Shown piece after piece: positions 17,685-25,527 of a DNA stretch of 64,000 nt. The DNA is taken from the NCBI GenBank assembly GCA_944326465.1, contig CALVEB010000002.1:1-64000 (forward strand), read 5' to 3'. How positions within the stretch are numbered: the stretch's first letter is position 1; each line of letters begins with the position of its first letter. The notes beneath the pieces are model-generated. The model saw nothing but the letters and a program-made list of their open reading frames with translations, did not search any database and was not told the DNA's origin. The DNA is from Candidatus Gastranaerophilales bacterium (GTDB lineage: Bacteria; Cyanobacteriota; Vampirovibrionia; Gastranaerophilales; Gastranaerophilaceae). The position numbers and the translations under genes were made by a program.

Positions 17685-20186
17685 GTGACTATTAATTTAA
17701 AAGATGTAGATTGGCGAAAATATCGTGTTTTTAATGCTGATGAAGGATACAACAGTGAAAAAGTATTAAAATTAATAGATTTAAAAAATTCTTATGATAT
17801 TGAATTTGTATTTAATAAATTAAAAAACGAACAGCCTGTTTTAAATACAGAAGATAAAGAGTCTGCAATAATAAATAGTTTGTATAAAAGTAATTTTGGT
17901 AAAACATTATTTAAGTTTAATAAATATATTAAAAATAAAATACATTATGCTAAACATATTTTACAAATAGATGATTCTGATACAGAAGAGGATTTGTCTA
18001 TATTGTTAAACATATATGAAAAAATTGAGTATGAAACTAATTTACTTGATCAAATTCATTTGTATTACACGTATTCAAATAGAAATTTAGAAACAAGTTA
18101 TGCTGTAAATAACAAAATTGATGTTAATAAGTTAGAGACAGTTTTTAATGATAACTTTATTAAGAAAAATATCATAAGTTCTGGGAAATTTGAATGTATA
18201 TATCATAAATATGATAAAACAAGTGAGTATATATGCGGAATTTATTTTCCTGGAGAAAGAGAACGTTATGCAGAAGCATTTGAAAATTTAATAACTTATA
18301 ATCCAAAGGAAGCTTTTATCATATATTATGATTCTCATAACAATAATTTTATTTTCCGTGGCTCAAATAAATATGCTGAAAAATTTAAAAATGTATTAGA
18401 AAAAAACTTAGACATTGAAATGTTTGAATGGGGTAATGCTATTGATTTTGATGCCACTTCATTTATGAACAGACTAAAACAGAAACCTTCAAAAAGTGAA
18501 TTATCATTAACTGCTCTATACATAAATGGTCTTTCTTTGGGCAAAAATGTGGATTTACTATTGTCACAAAATTCTTCAAGAAAAAATGATATCTCAGATA
18601 AAATTAATCAACTTATTTCTACTAAATCAATTACTATTAATTCTTTTAAGGATATAAATTATTTAAAAATATTTTATAAAATACCAATGAAAAATACATT
18701 AAAAGAACGCGAAGTAAAGGTTGTTTATGATACAACTAATACAAAAGTTAAATTAATACTGAATTCAAAAGATTTAATACCGATAGAAAAGGCTTTTGTT
18801 AAAGATCATTTTCAAAAAGAATTTGGAATCCCCTTGGAAAAAACTCTTAAACCAGAATTATTTCAAAATGGAATACTCGATTTATACAAACATATATTGT
18901 TAAAAGATAAGGTAGAAAACCTTGAAAGTACTGTTCGAGGAATATTTAATGAATTATTACAAAAAGATTTTGTCAACATTGATGATGAAAGAACATGGTG
19001 TTGTGAAAACTGTGATGAATATAATGATATAAGTGTAAATAACTGTAAGACTTGTCATACAGAAAAGAAACCAAATGCAAAAACATATTCAACATACTCT
19101 ATAAATGAAGAAAAAATTAATGAGTATATAATAGATTTATTAAAAAAAATTATTCCAACCTTTAAAGATAGCAGTACAAATGATAATAAGGATTTTTATA
19201 TTACAACAATCAAAAATCATAATGATGATGAGATGTATATAGTATTATCAAGTAATAAGTTATCTGTATCTTACATTAATAAGCTTAAGAGAGAATCAAA
19301 AGCAGTTATTTTTGTTTTATCAAATCAAAACACTGCGATTGATAATACAATATTATGTAACGACCTTTTTTCTTATATACCATTAGAATACTTTTTGGCA
19401 TATGAAAAAATGGATCCAAAAGAGGTAGAAGATCTTATAAAAAATAGATATGAAATATGTATTAATAAAGCTAATATTATTGCCGAAAATGCAACTGTAA
19501 ACTCACTCGATAACTTGAAAAATACACAAGCAGCATATGCTACCTCTAAGATTAAAGGAGATTGTTTTGAAAATGATATTTATAATTTATTTAGATATAT
19601 TTTTAAAACAACCAAACAATTAGGCAAAAATTTAAAAGGCAAAAAAGTTCCTGATGGATATTTTGATATCCACATAACGGGTGGTTCGGAAATTGAGAAA
19701 GAGAAAAAATATACATTATTATGGGATGCAAAATATTCAGAAAAAGTTGATGGCTATGATTTGGATATTTCTGAAAAGCGGAAACTTGTTGAATATATAA
19801 ATAAGTATAATTCAGATTATGAAATTCGAAGATTTTCGACCCAAAATACTTTGGATGTATTTATTATTGTATACAATAATATGAGTGAAAACAAATTTAG
19901 TGAAATAGTATCTTATGTTCGTGAAAAATCAGAATGGAAAGGCAAATTACTATTTTTAAATAGTAGTGCTTTAAGTAATTTAACACAATTTATTCTGCAA
20001 TATAATGAACAATATCAATCAAAAAGAAATGTTTTCAATAATGATTTTATGAATAATATTGTTAAGATTAATGATTTGCCGGAATATAATTTTTCTATTG
20101 CTAATGAAGGGGACATTAAAAAATTTATTGAATTATTTGATAAACGTACCAAAACTATAGAAAGCATACATGAGAAAGTTGAATAA
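17685..20186 (+). CDS. Large protein with RanBP2-type zinc finger and PD-(D/E)xK nuclease domain
   Basis: About 833 residues. A RanBP2-like zinc finger lies near 436-460 (WCCENCDEYN then NNCKTCHTEKKP: W-x-C-x2-C-x3-N-x6-C-x2-C). The C-terminal domain has the pattern of a restriction endonuclease: KGDCFENDIYNLF, then PDGYFDI (about 655) and LLWDAKYS (about 680), giving acidic residues and the D-x-K catalytic lysine. The first 430 residues are lysine- and asparagine-rich with no family I recognise. The GTG at 17685 is preferred over the ATG at 17676 because AGGG lies 9 nt before it. It is divergent from hsdM. A sequence- or modification-specific restriction nuclease is likely; no matching methylase is adjacent, so self-protection might rely on a type IV mode. 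Confidence 0.65.
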   Translation: MTINLKDVDWRKYRVFNADEGYNSEKVLKLIDLKNSYDIEFVFNKLKNEQPVLNTEDKESAIINSLYKSNFGKTLFKFNKYIKNKIHYAKHILQIDDSDTEEDLSILLNIYEKIEYETNLLDQIHLYYTYSNRNLETSYAVNNKIDVNKLETVFNDNFIKKNIISSGKFECIYHKYDKTSEYICGIYFPGERERYAEAFENLITYNPKEAFIIYYDSHNNNFIFRGSNKYAEKFKNVLEKNLDIEMFEWGNAIDFDATSFMNRLKQKPSKSELSLTALYINGLSLGKNVDLLLSQNSSRKNDISDKINQLISTKSITINSFKDINYLKIFYKIPMKNTLKEREVKVVYDTTNTKVKLILNSKDLIPIEKAFVKDHFQKEFGIPLEKTLKPELFQNGILDLYKHILLKDKVENLESTVRGIFNELLQKDFVNIDDERTWCCENCDEYNDISVNNCKTCHTEKKPNAKTYSTYSINEEKINEYIIDLLKKIIPTFKDSSTNDNKDFYITTIKNHNDDEMYIVLSSNKLSVSYINKLKRESKAVIFVLSNQNTAIDNTILCNDLFSYIPLEYFLAYEKMDPKEVEDLIKNRYEICINKANIIAENATVNSLDNLKNTQAAYATSKIKGDCFENDIYNLFRYIFKTTKQLGKNLKGKKVPDGYFDIHITGGSEIEKEKKYTLLWDAKYSEKVDGYDLDISEKRKLVEYINKYNSDYEIRRFSTQNTLDVFIIVYNNMSENKFSEIVSYVREKSEWKGKLLFLNSSALSNLTQFILQYNEQYQSKRNVFNNDFMNNIVKINDLPEYNFSIANEGDIKKFIELFDKRTKTIESIHEKVE

Positions 20187-20207
20187 TGTATTAAATTTTT
20201 CATTTAA

Positions 20208-20325
20208 TTTTTCTGGAAACTTCTGTTACTTTTTCTGTTTTCTCATGTTAATTAACATCCGGGTCGGAAAAATTAAGTTTACCCAAAAAATCAAACTGGG
20301 AAACTGGACTTTTTCTGGACTGTAC
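20208..20325. repeat. Right-end array of the putative Mu/Tn7-like transposon
   Basis: Three outward-facing sites: TTTTTCTGGAAACTTCTG beginning at 20208, ACTTTTTCTG at 20228-20237 and ACTTTTTCTGGACTGTAC at 20308-20325. They match the left-end sites (794-1019) in inverted orientation. The 343-nt stretch between the nuclease gene and the next gene holds only these repeats and several TCGGAA motifs (around 20264, 20397, 20445, 20466); I see no gene in it. Confidence 0.6.
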
Positions 20326-20333
20326 GGATAGAT
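20321..20333 (+). repeat. Right copy of the direct repeat TGTACGGATAGAT
   Basis: Same 13 bases and same orientation as 726-738, immediately outside the outermost right-end site. A shorter copy, TGTACGGATA, follows at 20377-20386. Confidence 0.5.
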
Positions 20334-20528
20334 TGAGATTTGCAGAATTTCAGTGAGATACGCACCGTTTTTGAGTTGTACGGATAATTTGATTATTTCG
20401 GAATAGTCCAGTTACGCAAATTTTTAGAAAAATTTAAAACGAGGTCGGAAAACATTTCTTTTAGTTCGGAAAATTTTTCACAAAATTTATGAATATACGA
20501 ATGATTCAATTTTGTAACCTGCAACTTA

Positions 20529-22106
20529 TTAATGAATTTTCTTTACTATATTTCTTGTTTGCCAGAGGTATAATTGTCCGTTTTTTATACCGCCCTCAAT
20601 ATCTTGAGGTTTCCCGAATTCTTTTTCTAATACAAGTGCATTTTTAACCAAATTTTCTATTATATCCCGAATTTCATTGATATTTTTAAGTGAGGTTGAT
20701 TGTTTATGTATTAGTTTATAATTTTCATCGAACAAATATTCTTCAAATTTGCTGTGTTCTTGTTCTATTTTTAATTTTTTTGTTAGTTTATTATATGTAA
20801 TTTGATATGGATCAGGTTTACACCATCTTTCTTTATTTATAAACAATTCTATTAACATTTTATTCTTATCAAAAGGTGCTTCGGTGTATGTAGTAAATGA
20901 ATAATCCGAAATAATACGGTCTTGTATTATTACACTCGGTTTTATTAAATCGTCAGGAATGTTATGTTTCTCTCGTGATTTGACCGCGATTGGTTTATTT
21001 TTTGAATTCATTACTTGATAAATATCATATAATACTAAGTCTTTAGTATCTTGAGGGTGTGAATCATATAATCCGGCAGCGGAATAACCTTCTAAATCTT
21101 CGCCGTTAAATGCAGAACGCACCATAACATCCCGCTGTGTAATGATTTTTGAGGCATAGTCTTTTATTTCATCAAGAATTTTATTATCATGCCATAGGTT
21201 ATCAGGGGTTTCTGTAATTATATTTTCAACCTTTTCTAAATATCCAGATGGTAAAACAAAAGCGTTTGGAATAATTACATCTTTCAGCTTTCTTTCTTTG
21301 ACTAAATCTTTCATCAGTTTAAGATTATAGGCTTTGTTTCCGACTGTATCTTTTTCACACTCATCTAAAGATAAAATTCTATCTACTTTTCTCATTTGCG
21401 GAATTTCAATAGTATTTGTTTTGGAATTGCTTTTAATAATTTTTTCTATTGGTTTAAATTCAATATTTTCATTTTCATTGGAGATGAAAATAAATTTTCC
21501 TTCCAGATTATTCAAATCATTTAATATCTTTTTGTCTGTAACCAGCATTCCAAAAGAAAAATAATCCCTGCACAGTGCTGCGAAATGGGATAACAAGTCA
21601 GCAGTGCCGGATTTTAATATTATCCCGTTTGTTCGATTAAAGTACTTATAACATTTTTCCAATTCTTCATCATTGTCGCAAATTATAATTAACGGCTCTT
21701 TTGATTTTAAAAGTGTATCATCAATATTTTTGGCTTGAACAAGTTTCCCTTGGGCTGAACCTTCTGATAAAACTAAATTTGGAGTTTTTTTTATTTGTTT
21801 TGTAAGTGCACGTAATTTCTCCGGTATAAAATATTTTTCTTTTCCGTTATTTTCGTATTTACTGGTATCTTCGTATTTTATTTTATATTTGTTAGTATCG
21901 TAAATATTATATTCTGACGTATAATATTTGCCATCATAGACCATTGGAATTTGCTTATTCTCTGTCTGGAGTACAGGATGAGAACCAAGGTTTTCAGAAT
22001 TATCCGTACTTATGTATATACCGGAATCTTGACCGTATTTTTTAACTAAGAAAAAATTTGCCTTAAAATTTATATTTGGGTTAGTTCTTACTATATCTAC
22101 TTTCAT
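20529..22106 (-). CDS. Glucan,water-dikinase-like protein (His-swivel domain followed by PPDK-type ATP-grasp)
   Basis: 525 residues starting MKVDIVRTNPNINFKANFF, the FKA tag common in proteins of this lineage. Residues about 15-95 are beta-rich and have the look of a starch-binding CBM. Residues 108-195 match the PEP-utiliser mobile domain: LSEGSAQGKLVQAKN and SGTADLLSHFAAL with phosphohistidine candidate H174. Residues 255-525 match the PPDK/PEP-synthase ATP-grasp: VGNKAYNLKLMKDL, MVRSAFNGEDLEGYSAAGL and a terminal LWQTRNIV. His domain before ATP-grasp, with a possible CBM in front and no PEP-binding barrel, is the order of glucan,water or phosphoglucan,water dikinases, which phosphorylate starch or glycogen. 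PEP synthases have the reverse order. Substrate is inference. The gene lies between accessory blocks. Confidence 0.6.
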   Translation of the reverse strand: MKVDIVRTNPNINFKANFFLVKKYGQDSGIYISTDNSENLGSHPVLQTENKQIPMVYDGKYYTSEYNIYDTNKYKIKYEDTSKYENNGKEKYFIPEKLRALTKQIKKTPNLVLSEGSAQGKLVQAKNIDDTLLKSKEPLIIICDNDEELEKCYKYFNRTNGIILKSGTADLLSHFAALCRDYFSFGMLVTDKKILNDLNNLEGKFIFISNENENIEFKPIEKIIKSNSKTNTIEIPQMRKVDRILSLDECEKDTVGNKAYNLKLMKDLVKERKLKDVIIPNAFVLPSGYLEKVENIITETPDNLWHDNKILDEIKDYASKIITQRDVMVRSAFNGEDLEGYSAAGLYDSHPQDTKDLVLYDIYQVMNSKNKPIAVKSREKHNIPDDLIKPSVIIQDRIISDYSFTTYTEAPFDKNKMLIELFINKERWCKPDPYQITYNKLTKKLKIEQEHSKFEEYLFDENYKLIHKQSTSLKNINEIRDIIENLVKNALVLEKEFGKPQDIEGGIKNGQLYLWQTRNIVKKIH

Positions 22107-22206
22107 TTATACTTTGTGCAATATCCTTCAAAATAAATTTATTGATTATAGTATATTAAAAACTCTAAAAATTAAATTTGCTACTTTTACATAACTTACC
22201 GAAAAA

Positions 22207-22253
22207 AATCAAACCATGTGGAACAAATAATCAAACCATGTGTTCTTTTACAA
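22207..22253. repeat. Tandem AATCAAACCATGTG repeats in front of the Sll1717-type gene
   Basis: AATCAAACCATGTG occurs at 22207-22220 and 22229-22242, 22 bp apart. The second copy extends to CAAACCATGTGTTCTTTTAC (22232-22251), and 19 of 22 bases recur at 24048-24069 on the other side of the Sll1717-type gene, next to an integrase remnant. The rest of the 231-nt gap (22107-22337) shows no gene. Confidence 0.5.
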
Positions 22254-22337
22254 TTATGCGGCTTAAATACTTGTGTACGAAACTAATTGTTTATGTTATA
22301 TATTTTCTATACCTGTAATAAGTTGTAGGAGTAATTT

Positions 22338-23882
22338 ATGTCCGAAATTGTTTTTAAGAGAAGTATGAATATTGGAACTATTAGTGCAGAAAGTGATAAT
22401 GAATTTTTAGAAAATTGTTTTTTGGCAACACCTGAATTTGAAGAATTATGTGATTTTAATAGTAAAAAAATGATTCTTTTAGGGCGTACAGGTTCAGGGA
22501 AAACTGCATTATTAAATAAAATCCGAGAAAAAGTTGATTGTTACATAGAAGTTAAACCTGATACATTTGCATTACAATATATTAGCAACGTGCCATTTGT
22601 ACAAAGAATGGAAAAAGAAAAAATAAATTTAGATATATTTTACAAATTTTTGTGGTTGCATGAGTTAATTTCTCAGATTGTAAAAAATTATTTTGCATAC
22701 AATAAACGAAAATTAGTAGATGAATTATCTGAAAAAGTTGATGATTTAGGAAGAATTTCTCAATTAAAAAAATATATGAATGAATATGAGGGTATATTTT
22801 TTGATGAAGGAACAACAGAGAAAATCACAAAAGAAATTGAAAAACAAGTATCAGGCTTTCTTGGAACTGATATTGCCAATATCAATAGTAAATTATCAGA
22901 TAATCAGAAATCTGAAATAGAAACAAAGGCTAGTCAATATATAAACAAAAAACAGATTTCACAACTTAAAAATATTATTACATTGTTCAAAGAGTACTTT
23001 GGCTGTAATAAACAGAAAAAAATAGCGGTTGTAATTGATAATTTGGATGAAAATTGGATAGATTTAACATCTAAATATAAATTAATTGATGCATTACTAA
23101 ATGCCATCAGACTATTTGTGGATGTTCCAAATATGAAAATACTATTAGCTATGCGAGCAGATTTATTAACAAAAACTTGCGATGTAACTCTTAGACAAAA
23201 TGAAAAAGATGAATCATTTACATTACGATTAAACTGGACATCTAAAATGTTAAAAGAACTTTTAGACAAAAGAATTGAATTTTTGTTTAATTATAAATAT
23301 AAAAAAAATAGTAGGATTACATTTTCTGATATGTTTAATTTTTATATTAACGATACTCCAGCATTTGATTATATAATTTCGAGAACAATGATGAGACCTC
23401 GCGATGTTATTAGTTTTGTAAATCATTGTATATTTCAGGCTGATAATGAGACAAAAATAGATGAACGGAATGTATTGGAAGCTGAAAAAATATTCCGGCA
23501 GGAAAGATATAAGGCCTTAGAACATGAATGGGGAAATATATATGGAAAGATAGACACATATTTTCAAATTATGTATAAATTGGGAAATGAATTTACATTA
23601 GAGGATGTTTTTAATGGCGAAAAATTTACAGATATAGAGGTCATTGCTTATTCAAATAATACTTTAGCAGATAGGATTTACAACCGAACAGTAGATGATA
23701 AATCATTAAAAGAGGGTTTTGCAAAAGATATTATTAATATTCTTTTTACTATGGGATTAATTGGTATAAAAGATAAAAAAACAAAAATGGTAAATTTTGC
23801 AACTCCTTATAGAGCAACATTATCAGAACTTGACTTTGCAAATGAACTTTGTTTTGAAATTCATCCACTTTTCAGAAAATAG
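22338..23882 (+). CDS. P-loop ATPase of the Sll1717 type
   Basis: 514 residues. After a short N-terminal strand comes Walker A LLGRTGSGKTALL (about 47-60). A Walker B-like block is AVVIDNLDENW (about 232), followed by MKILLAMRADLL, a sensor strand found in KAP/STAND-related ATPases, and MMRPRDVISFVNHC. The DNLDENW motif and overall length fit the family named after Synechocystis Sll1717. These ATPases are scattered in accessory regions and are suspected to act in defence or signalling. The ATG has GTAGGAG upstream. The gene stands alone, flanked by imperfect direct repeats (22232-22253 and 24048-24069), so it may be a mobile cassette. Confidence 0.75.
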   Translation: MSEIVFKRSMNIGTISAESDNEFLENCFLATPEFEELCDFNSKKMILLGRTGSGKTALLNKIREKVDCYIEVKPDTFALQYISNVPFVQRMEKEKINLDIFYKFLWLHELISQIVKNYFAYNKRKLVDELSEKVDDLGRISQLKKYMNEYEGIFFDEGTTEKITKEIEKQVSGFLGTDIANINSKLSDNQKSEIETKASQYINKKQISQLKNIITLFKEYFGCNKQKKIAVVIDNLDENWIDLTSKYKLIDALLNAIRLFVDVPNMKILLAMRADLLTKTCDVTLRQNEKDESFTLRLNWTSKMLKELLDKRIEFLFNYKYKKNSRITFSDMFNFYINDTPAFDYIISRTMMRPRDVISFVNHCIFQADNETKIDERNVLEAEKIFRQERYKALEHEWGNIYGKIDTYFQIMYKLGNEFTLEDVFNGEKFTDIEVIAYSNNTLADRIYNRTVDDKSLKEGFAKDIINILFTMGLIGIKDKKTKMVNFATPYRATLSELDFANELCFEIHPLFRK

Positions 23883-23928
23883 TTTTATTTGTTTATAAAT
23901 TTAATACATCTATTGTATCGAGTTTTGG

Positions 23929-24040
23929 TTATGGTACAGGGTGAGCATATCTTTGTGTTGTTGTAATCTTTGAATGCCCTAAAATTTCTTGACCAACTGT
24001 CAAATCTATACCTTTCTAAACAAGTTTGTAGATATTTCTC
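23929..24040 (-). pseudogene. Tyrosine integrase C-terminal remnant with nonsense codon
   Basis: On the minus strand the frame reads KGIDLTVGQEILGHSKITT then TQRYAHPVP and a TAA at 23929. This is the LGHxxxxTTxxYaH block of phage-type integrases with catalytic His and Tyr. Directly upstream the frame has a TAG (24016-24018) where the family usually has Gln or Met (KLV*KGID), and the rest of the gene is gone. It is a dead integrase tail, evidence of an earlier element inserted near the tRNA. Confidence 0.75.
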
Positions 24041-24047
24041 TTGATTA

Positions 24048-24069
24048 CAAACTATGTGTTCTTTTGCAG
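24048..24069. repeat. Imperfect second copy of the CAAACCATGTGTTCTTTT repeat
   Basis: CAAACTATGTGTTCTTTTGC matches 22232-22251 with 2 mismatches over 20 bases, same orientation. It lies between the integrase remnant and the degenerate tRNA-like segment, a position expected of an old attachment site. Confidence 0.5.
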
Positions 24070-24082
24070 TAGTCCCGTTTAA

Positions 24083-24147
24083 CGCGAGCAGGTCAAGACA
24101 GCCTCGTCGTTCCCGCCATTTTAAGAGGGTTTTAAACTCTCTTTTTT
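24083..24147 (+). other. Degenerate tRNA-Gly 3'-end-like segment and hairpin
   Basis: CGCGAG (24083-24088) and GCCTCGTC (24101-24108) followed by CCCGCC resemble the T-arm and acceptor 3' strand of the tRNA-Gly at 25292-25363, but in inverted orientation and with a 12-nt insert in place of the T-loop. An AAGAGGGTTT/AAACTCTCTT hairpin with a T-run (24123-24147) follows. It is not a working tRNA; it may be a decayed copy left by recombination. The remaining gap to 24213 shows no gene. Confidence 0.35.
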
Positions 24148-24213
24148 AATGCAAAAATTCGTGTAGGTAATCTGTGGGTAATTGGTCAAATTCAACTTTT
24201 ATATTTTTTGTAA

Positions 24214-24603
24214 CTATTTAACGGGTTTCAAAATGCCATATTTTTCATCGTGTTGATAGATTAGACGTACTTTACTCATAACTTCTTCTTCACCTATAAT
24301 CTCTGTTATATTATTTATCAAATTTTCTTGAGATTCCTCATTGTGATAATAAAGGTTTATTTTAGCATTTTTATTTATAAGAAAGATATGTTTTAAAATA
24401 TTATGGTCAGTTTTATCAAGCGAATGCCCTATTACATGAAAAACAGGTTTTATAATTCTTTTTGGAAACGTTAATTGTACTAAAAGTTCTTGATAATCTC
24501 TTATTGTACCATATCTGTGACGTTGATTATGTTTTCTAAAAACATTAAAATTAACAGGAATAGGGGTTGTGTAACTTGATGAATTTTTAATTAAAATATC
24601 CAT
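24214..24603 (-). pseudogene. AbiH with a large in-frame internal deletion
   Basis: The protein keeps the first five AbiH residues (MDILI) and a ribosome binding site (GGGAGA), then jumps to the C-terminal part: PVNFNVFRKHNQRHRYGTI and VIGHSLDKTDHNILKHIF. It aligns with the last 125 or so residues of the intact AbiH at 10331-11404, lacking about 230 residues that include the GNGFDLAH nucleotide-binding-like loop. The frame is open, so a 129-residue product may still be made, but it can hardly act as AbiH. It might interfere with or regulate the intact protein; simple decay is more likely. Confidence 0.75.
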
Positions 24604-24663
24604 TTCATATCTCCCTTAACTCAATATAGCATAAATAAAAAGCCCACCTTGCTTAGCGATTAA

Positions 24664-25056
24664 TTCTACTTACTAGATGGCAGAATAAGTCAAGAGTTCT
24701 GGCAGGAAAAACATAATCAATGGCATGACGAAAAAGACAAATTGATTGAAAAATTAAAAGCAATAAGCAGTACATCAAGAACGTTTGACGAAGGTTCGAA
24801 CTTATTGGAAAACTTCTGTAAATTCGCGCGTAGTGAGTTTTTGCGGGCAAACGGCAAGAAAAAACGAGCAATCTTAAAAATGTTAGGTTCGAACTTCATA
24901 TATAAAGACCAAGAAGTAAGCGTAGAGCTTACTTCCGTGTTCAATCATCTTTTAAATAATCATTTTGTTAAGTATGGAGCGGGAGACGAGGCTCTTATCT
25001 TGGATTATTGGCAGTTCAATCGTTTCCATTCGTTAAATTTTGCTAACGCAAAATAG
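24664..25056 (+). pseudogene. Serine recombinase C-terminal remnant
   Basis: The frame reads YLLDGRISQEFWQEKHNQWH, then a coiled coil (DEKDKLIEKLKAI) and FARSEFLRANGKKKRAILKM followed by LGSNFIYKDQEVSV. This is the C-terminal zinc-ribbon-to-coiled-coil tail of large serine recombinases (DGRISeefW...kR.lL..lgSN...kd..l). The catalytic N-terminal half and any start are missing; a TAA precedes it at about 24661. From 24978 the frame reads through a 17-bp copy of the tRNA-Gly 3' end, so the last 25 residues are probably not original. Confidence 0.75.
24978..24994. repeat. Second copy of the tRNA-Gly 3' end (att-like)
   Basis: AGCGGGAGACGAGGCTC is identical to 25292-25308, the 3' terminal part of the tRNA-Gly gene, in the same orientation and 314 bp away. 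Integrases that use tRNA 3' ends leave exactly this kind of direct repeat. Confidence 0.75.
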
Positions 25057-25253
25057 GCACTCATTTCAACGATTTCACAGGGACGAGCTCGTTCGCTTAC
25101 TTTTTAACCCAGATTTACTAAAAAAGTTTGCTCATTAGTCCTGCGAACAGCCTGTTATTTTCGCAAACTTTTTATCGCGCATTTCGTCGCTCACTACACT
25201 CTTGCCAAAATCCGCAACTCGCAAAAAGGCTTCGTCAATCCGGTATCTCAACT
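25057..25253. other. Non-coding gap with an inverted repeat
   Basis: No gene is visible. AAAAAGTTTGC (25121-25131) and GCAAACTTTTT (25163-25173) form a perfect 11-bp inverted repeat around a 31-nt loop. It lies between the two tRNA-Gly 3'-end copies and could be a recombinase arm site or a leftover insertion sequence end. Confidence 0.35.
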
Positions 25254-25291
25254 AATTAAAAAGACCCACCTGAAGGTGAGTCTTTTTAATT
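25254..25291. terminator. Bidirectional terminator after tRNA-Gly
   Basis: An 18-bp stem with one mismatch (AATTAAAAAGACCCACCT with AGGTGAGTCTTTTTAATT, loop GA) with T-rich strands both ways. A half copy, AAAAAGCCCACC, lies at about 24632-24643 beside the AbiH remnant, which suggests that this segment was duplicated and cut. Confidence 0.8.
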
Positions 25292-25363
25292 AGCGGGAGA
25301 CGAGGCTCGAACTCGCGACATCCTCCTTGGCAAGGAGGCATTCTACCACTGAATTACCCCCGC
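25292..25363 (-). tRNA. tRNA-Gly (GCC)
   Basis: On the minus strand the acceptor GCGGGGG pairs with CTCCCGC (one G-U pair), the anticodon arm CTCCT-TGCCA-AGGAG gives anticodon GCC, and the T-arm is GCGAG-TTCGAGC-CTCGT. 72 nt with discriminator T; no CCA encoded. It marks the border between the accessory block and the core genome and has been used as an integration site. Confidence 0.93.
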
Positions 25364-25527
25364 GTATTCGGGTTACTTTTTTATATTACATGCTAAAAAA
25401 TAAAATGCAATACCTTTTTAAAATATATATTTTCTAAATGATAATTTTGACGTGTTTTTTTTACGCATCTAAATCCCCTGATACAAAAGAATCCGCCAAA
25501 ATAAAAAATGTGCAAAAATCGGCAGGC

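Noticed and set aside
726-20333. TGTACGGATAGAT as a simple target-site duplication
   Set aside because: Mu and Tn7 duplicate 5 bp; 13 bp plus a third copy does not fit. Kept only as a direct repeat.
24083-24117. A second tRNA-Gly
   Set aside because: Only T-arm and acceptor fragments remain, the loop is replaced and no anticodon arm exists.
24653-24944. Two minus-strand frames opposite the serine recombinase remnant
   Set aside because: They are antisense to a recognisable recombinase tail and have no family-like sequence or ribosome binding site.
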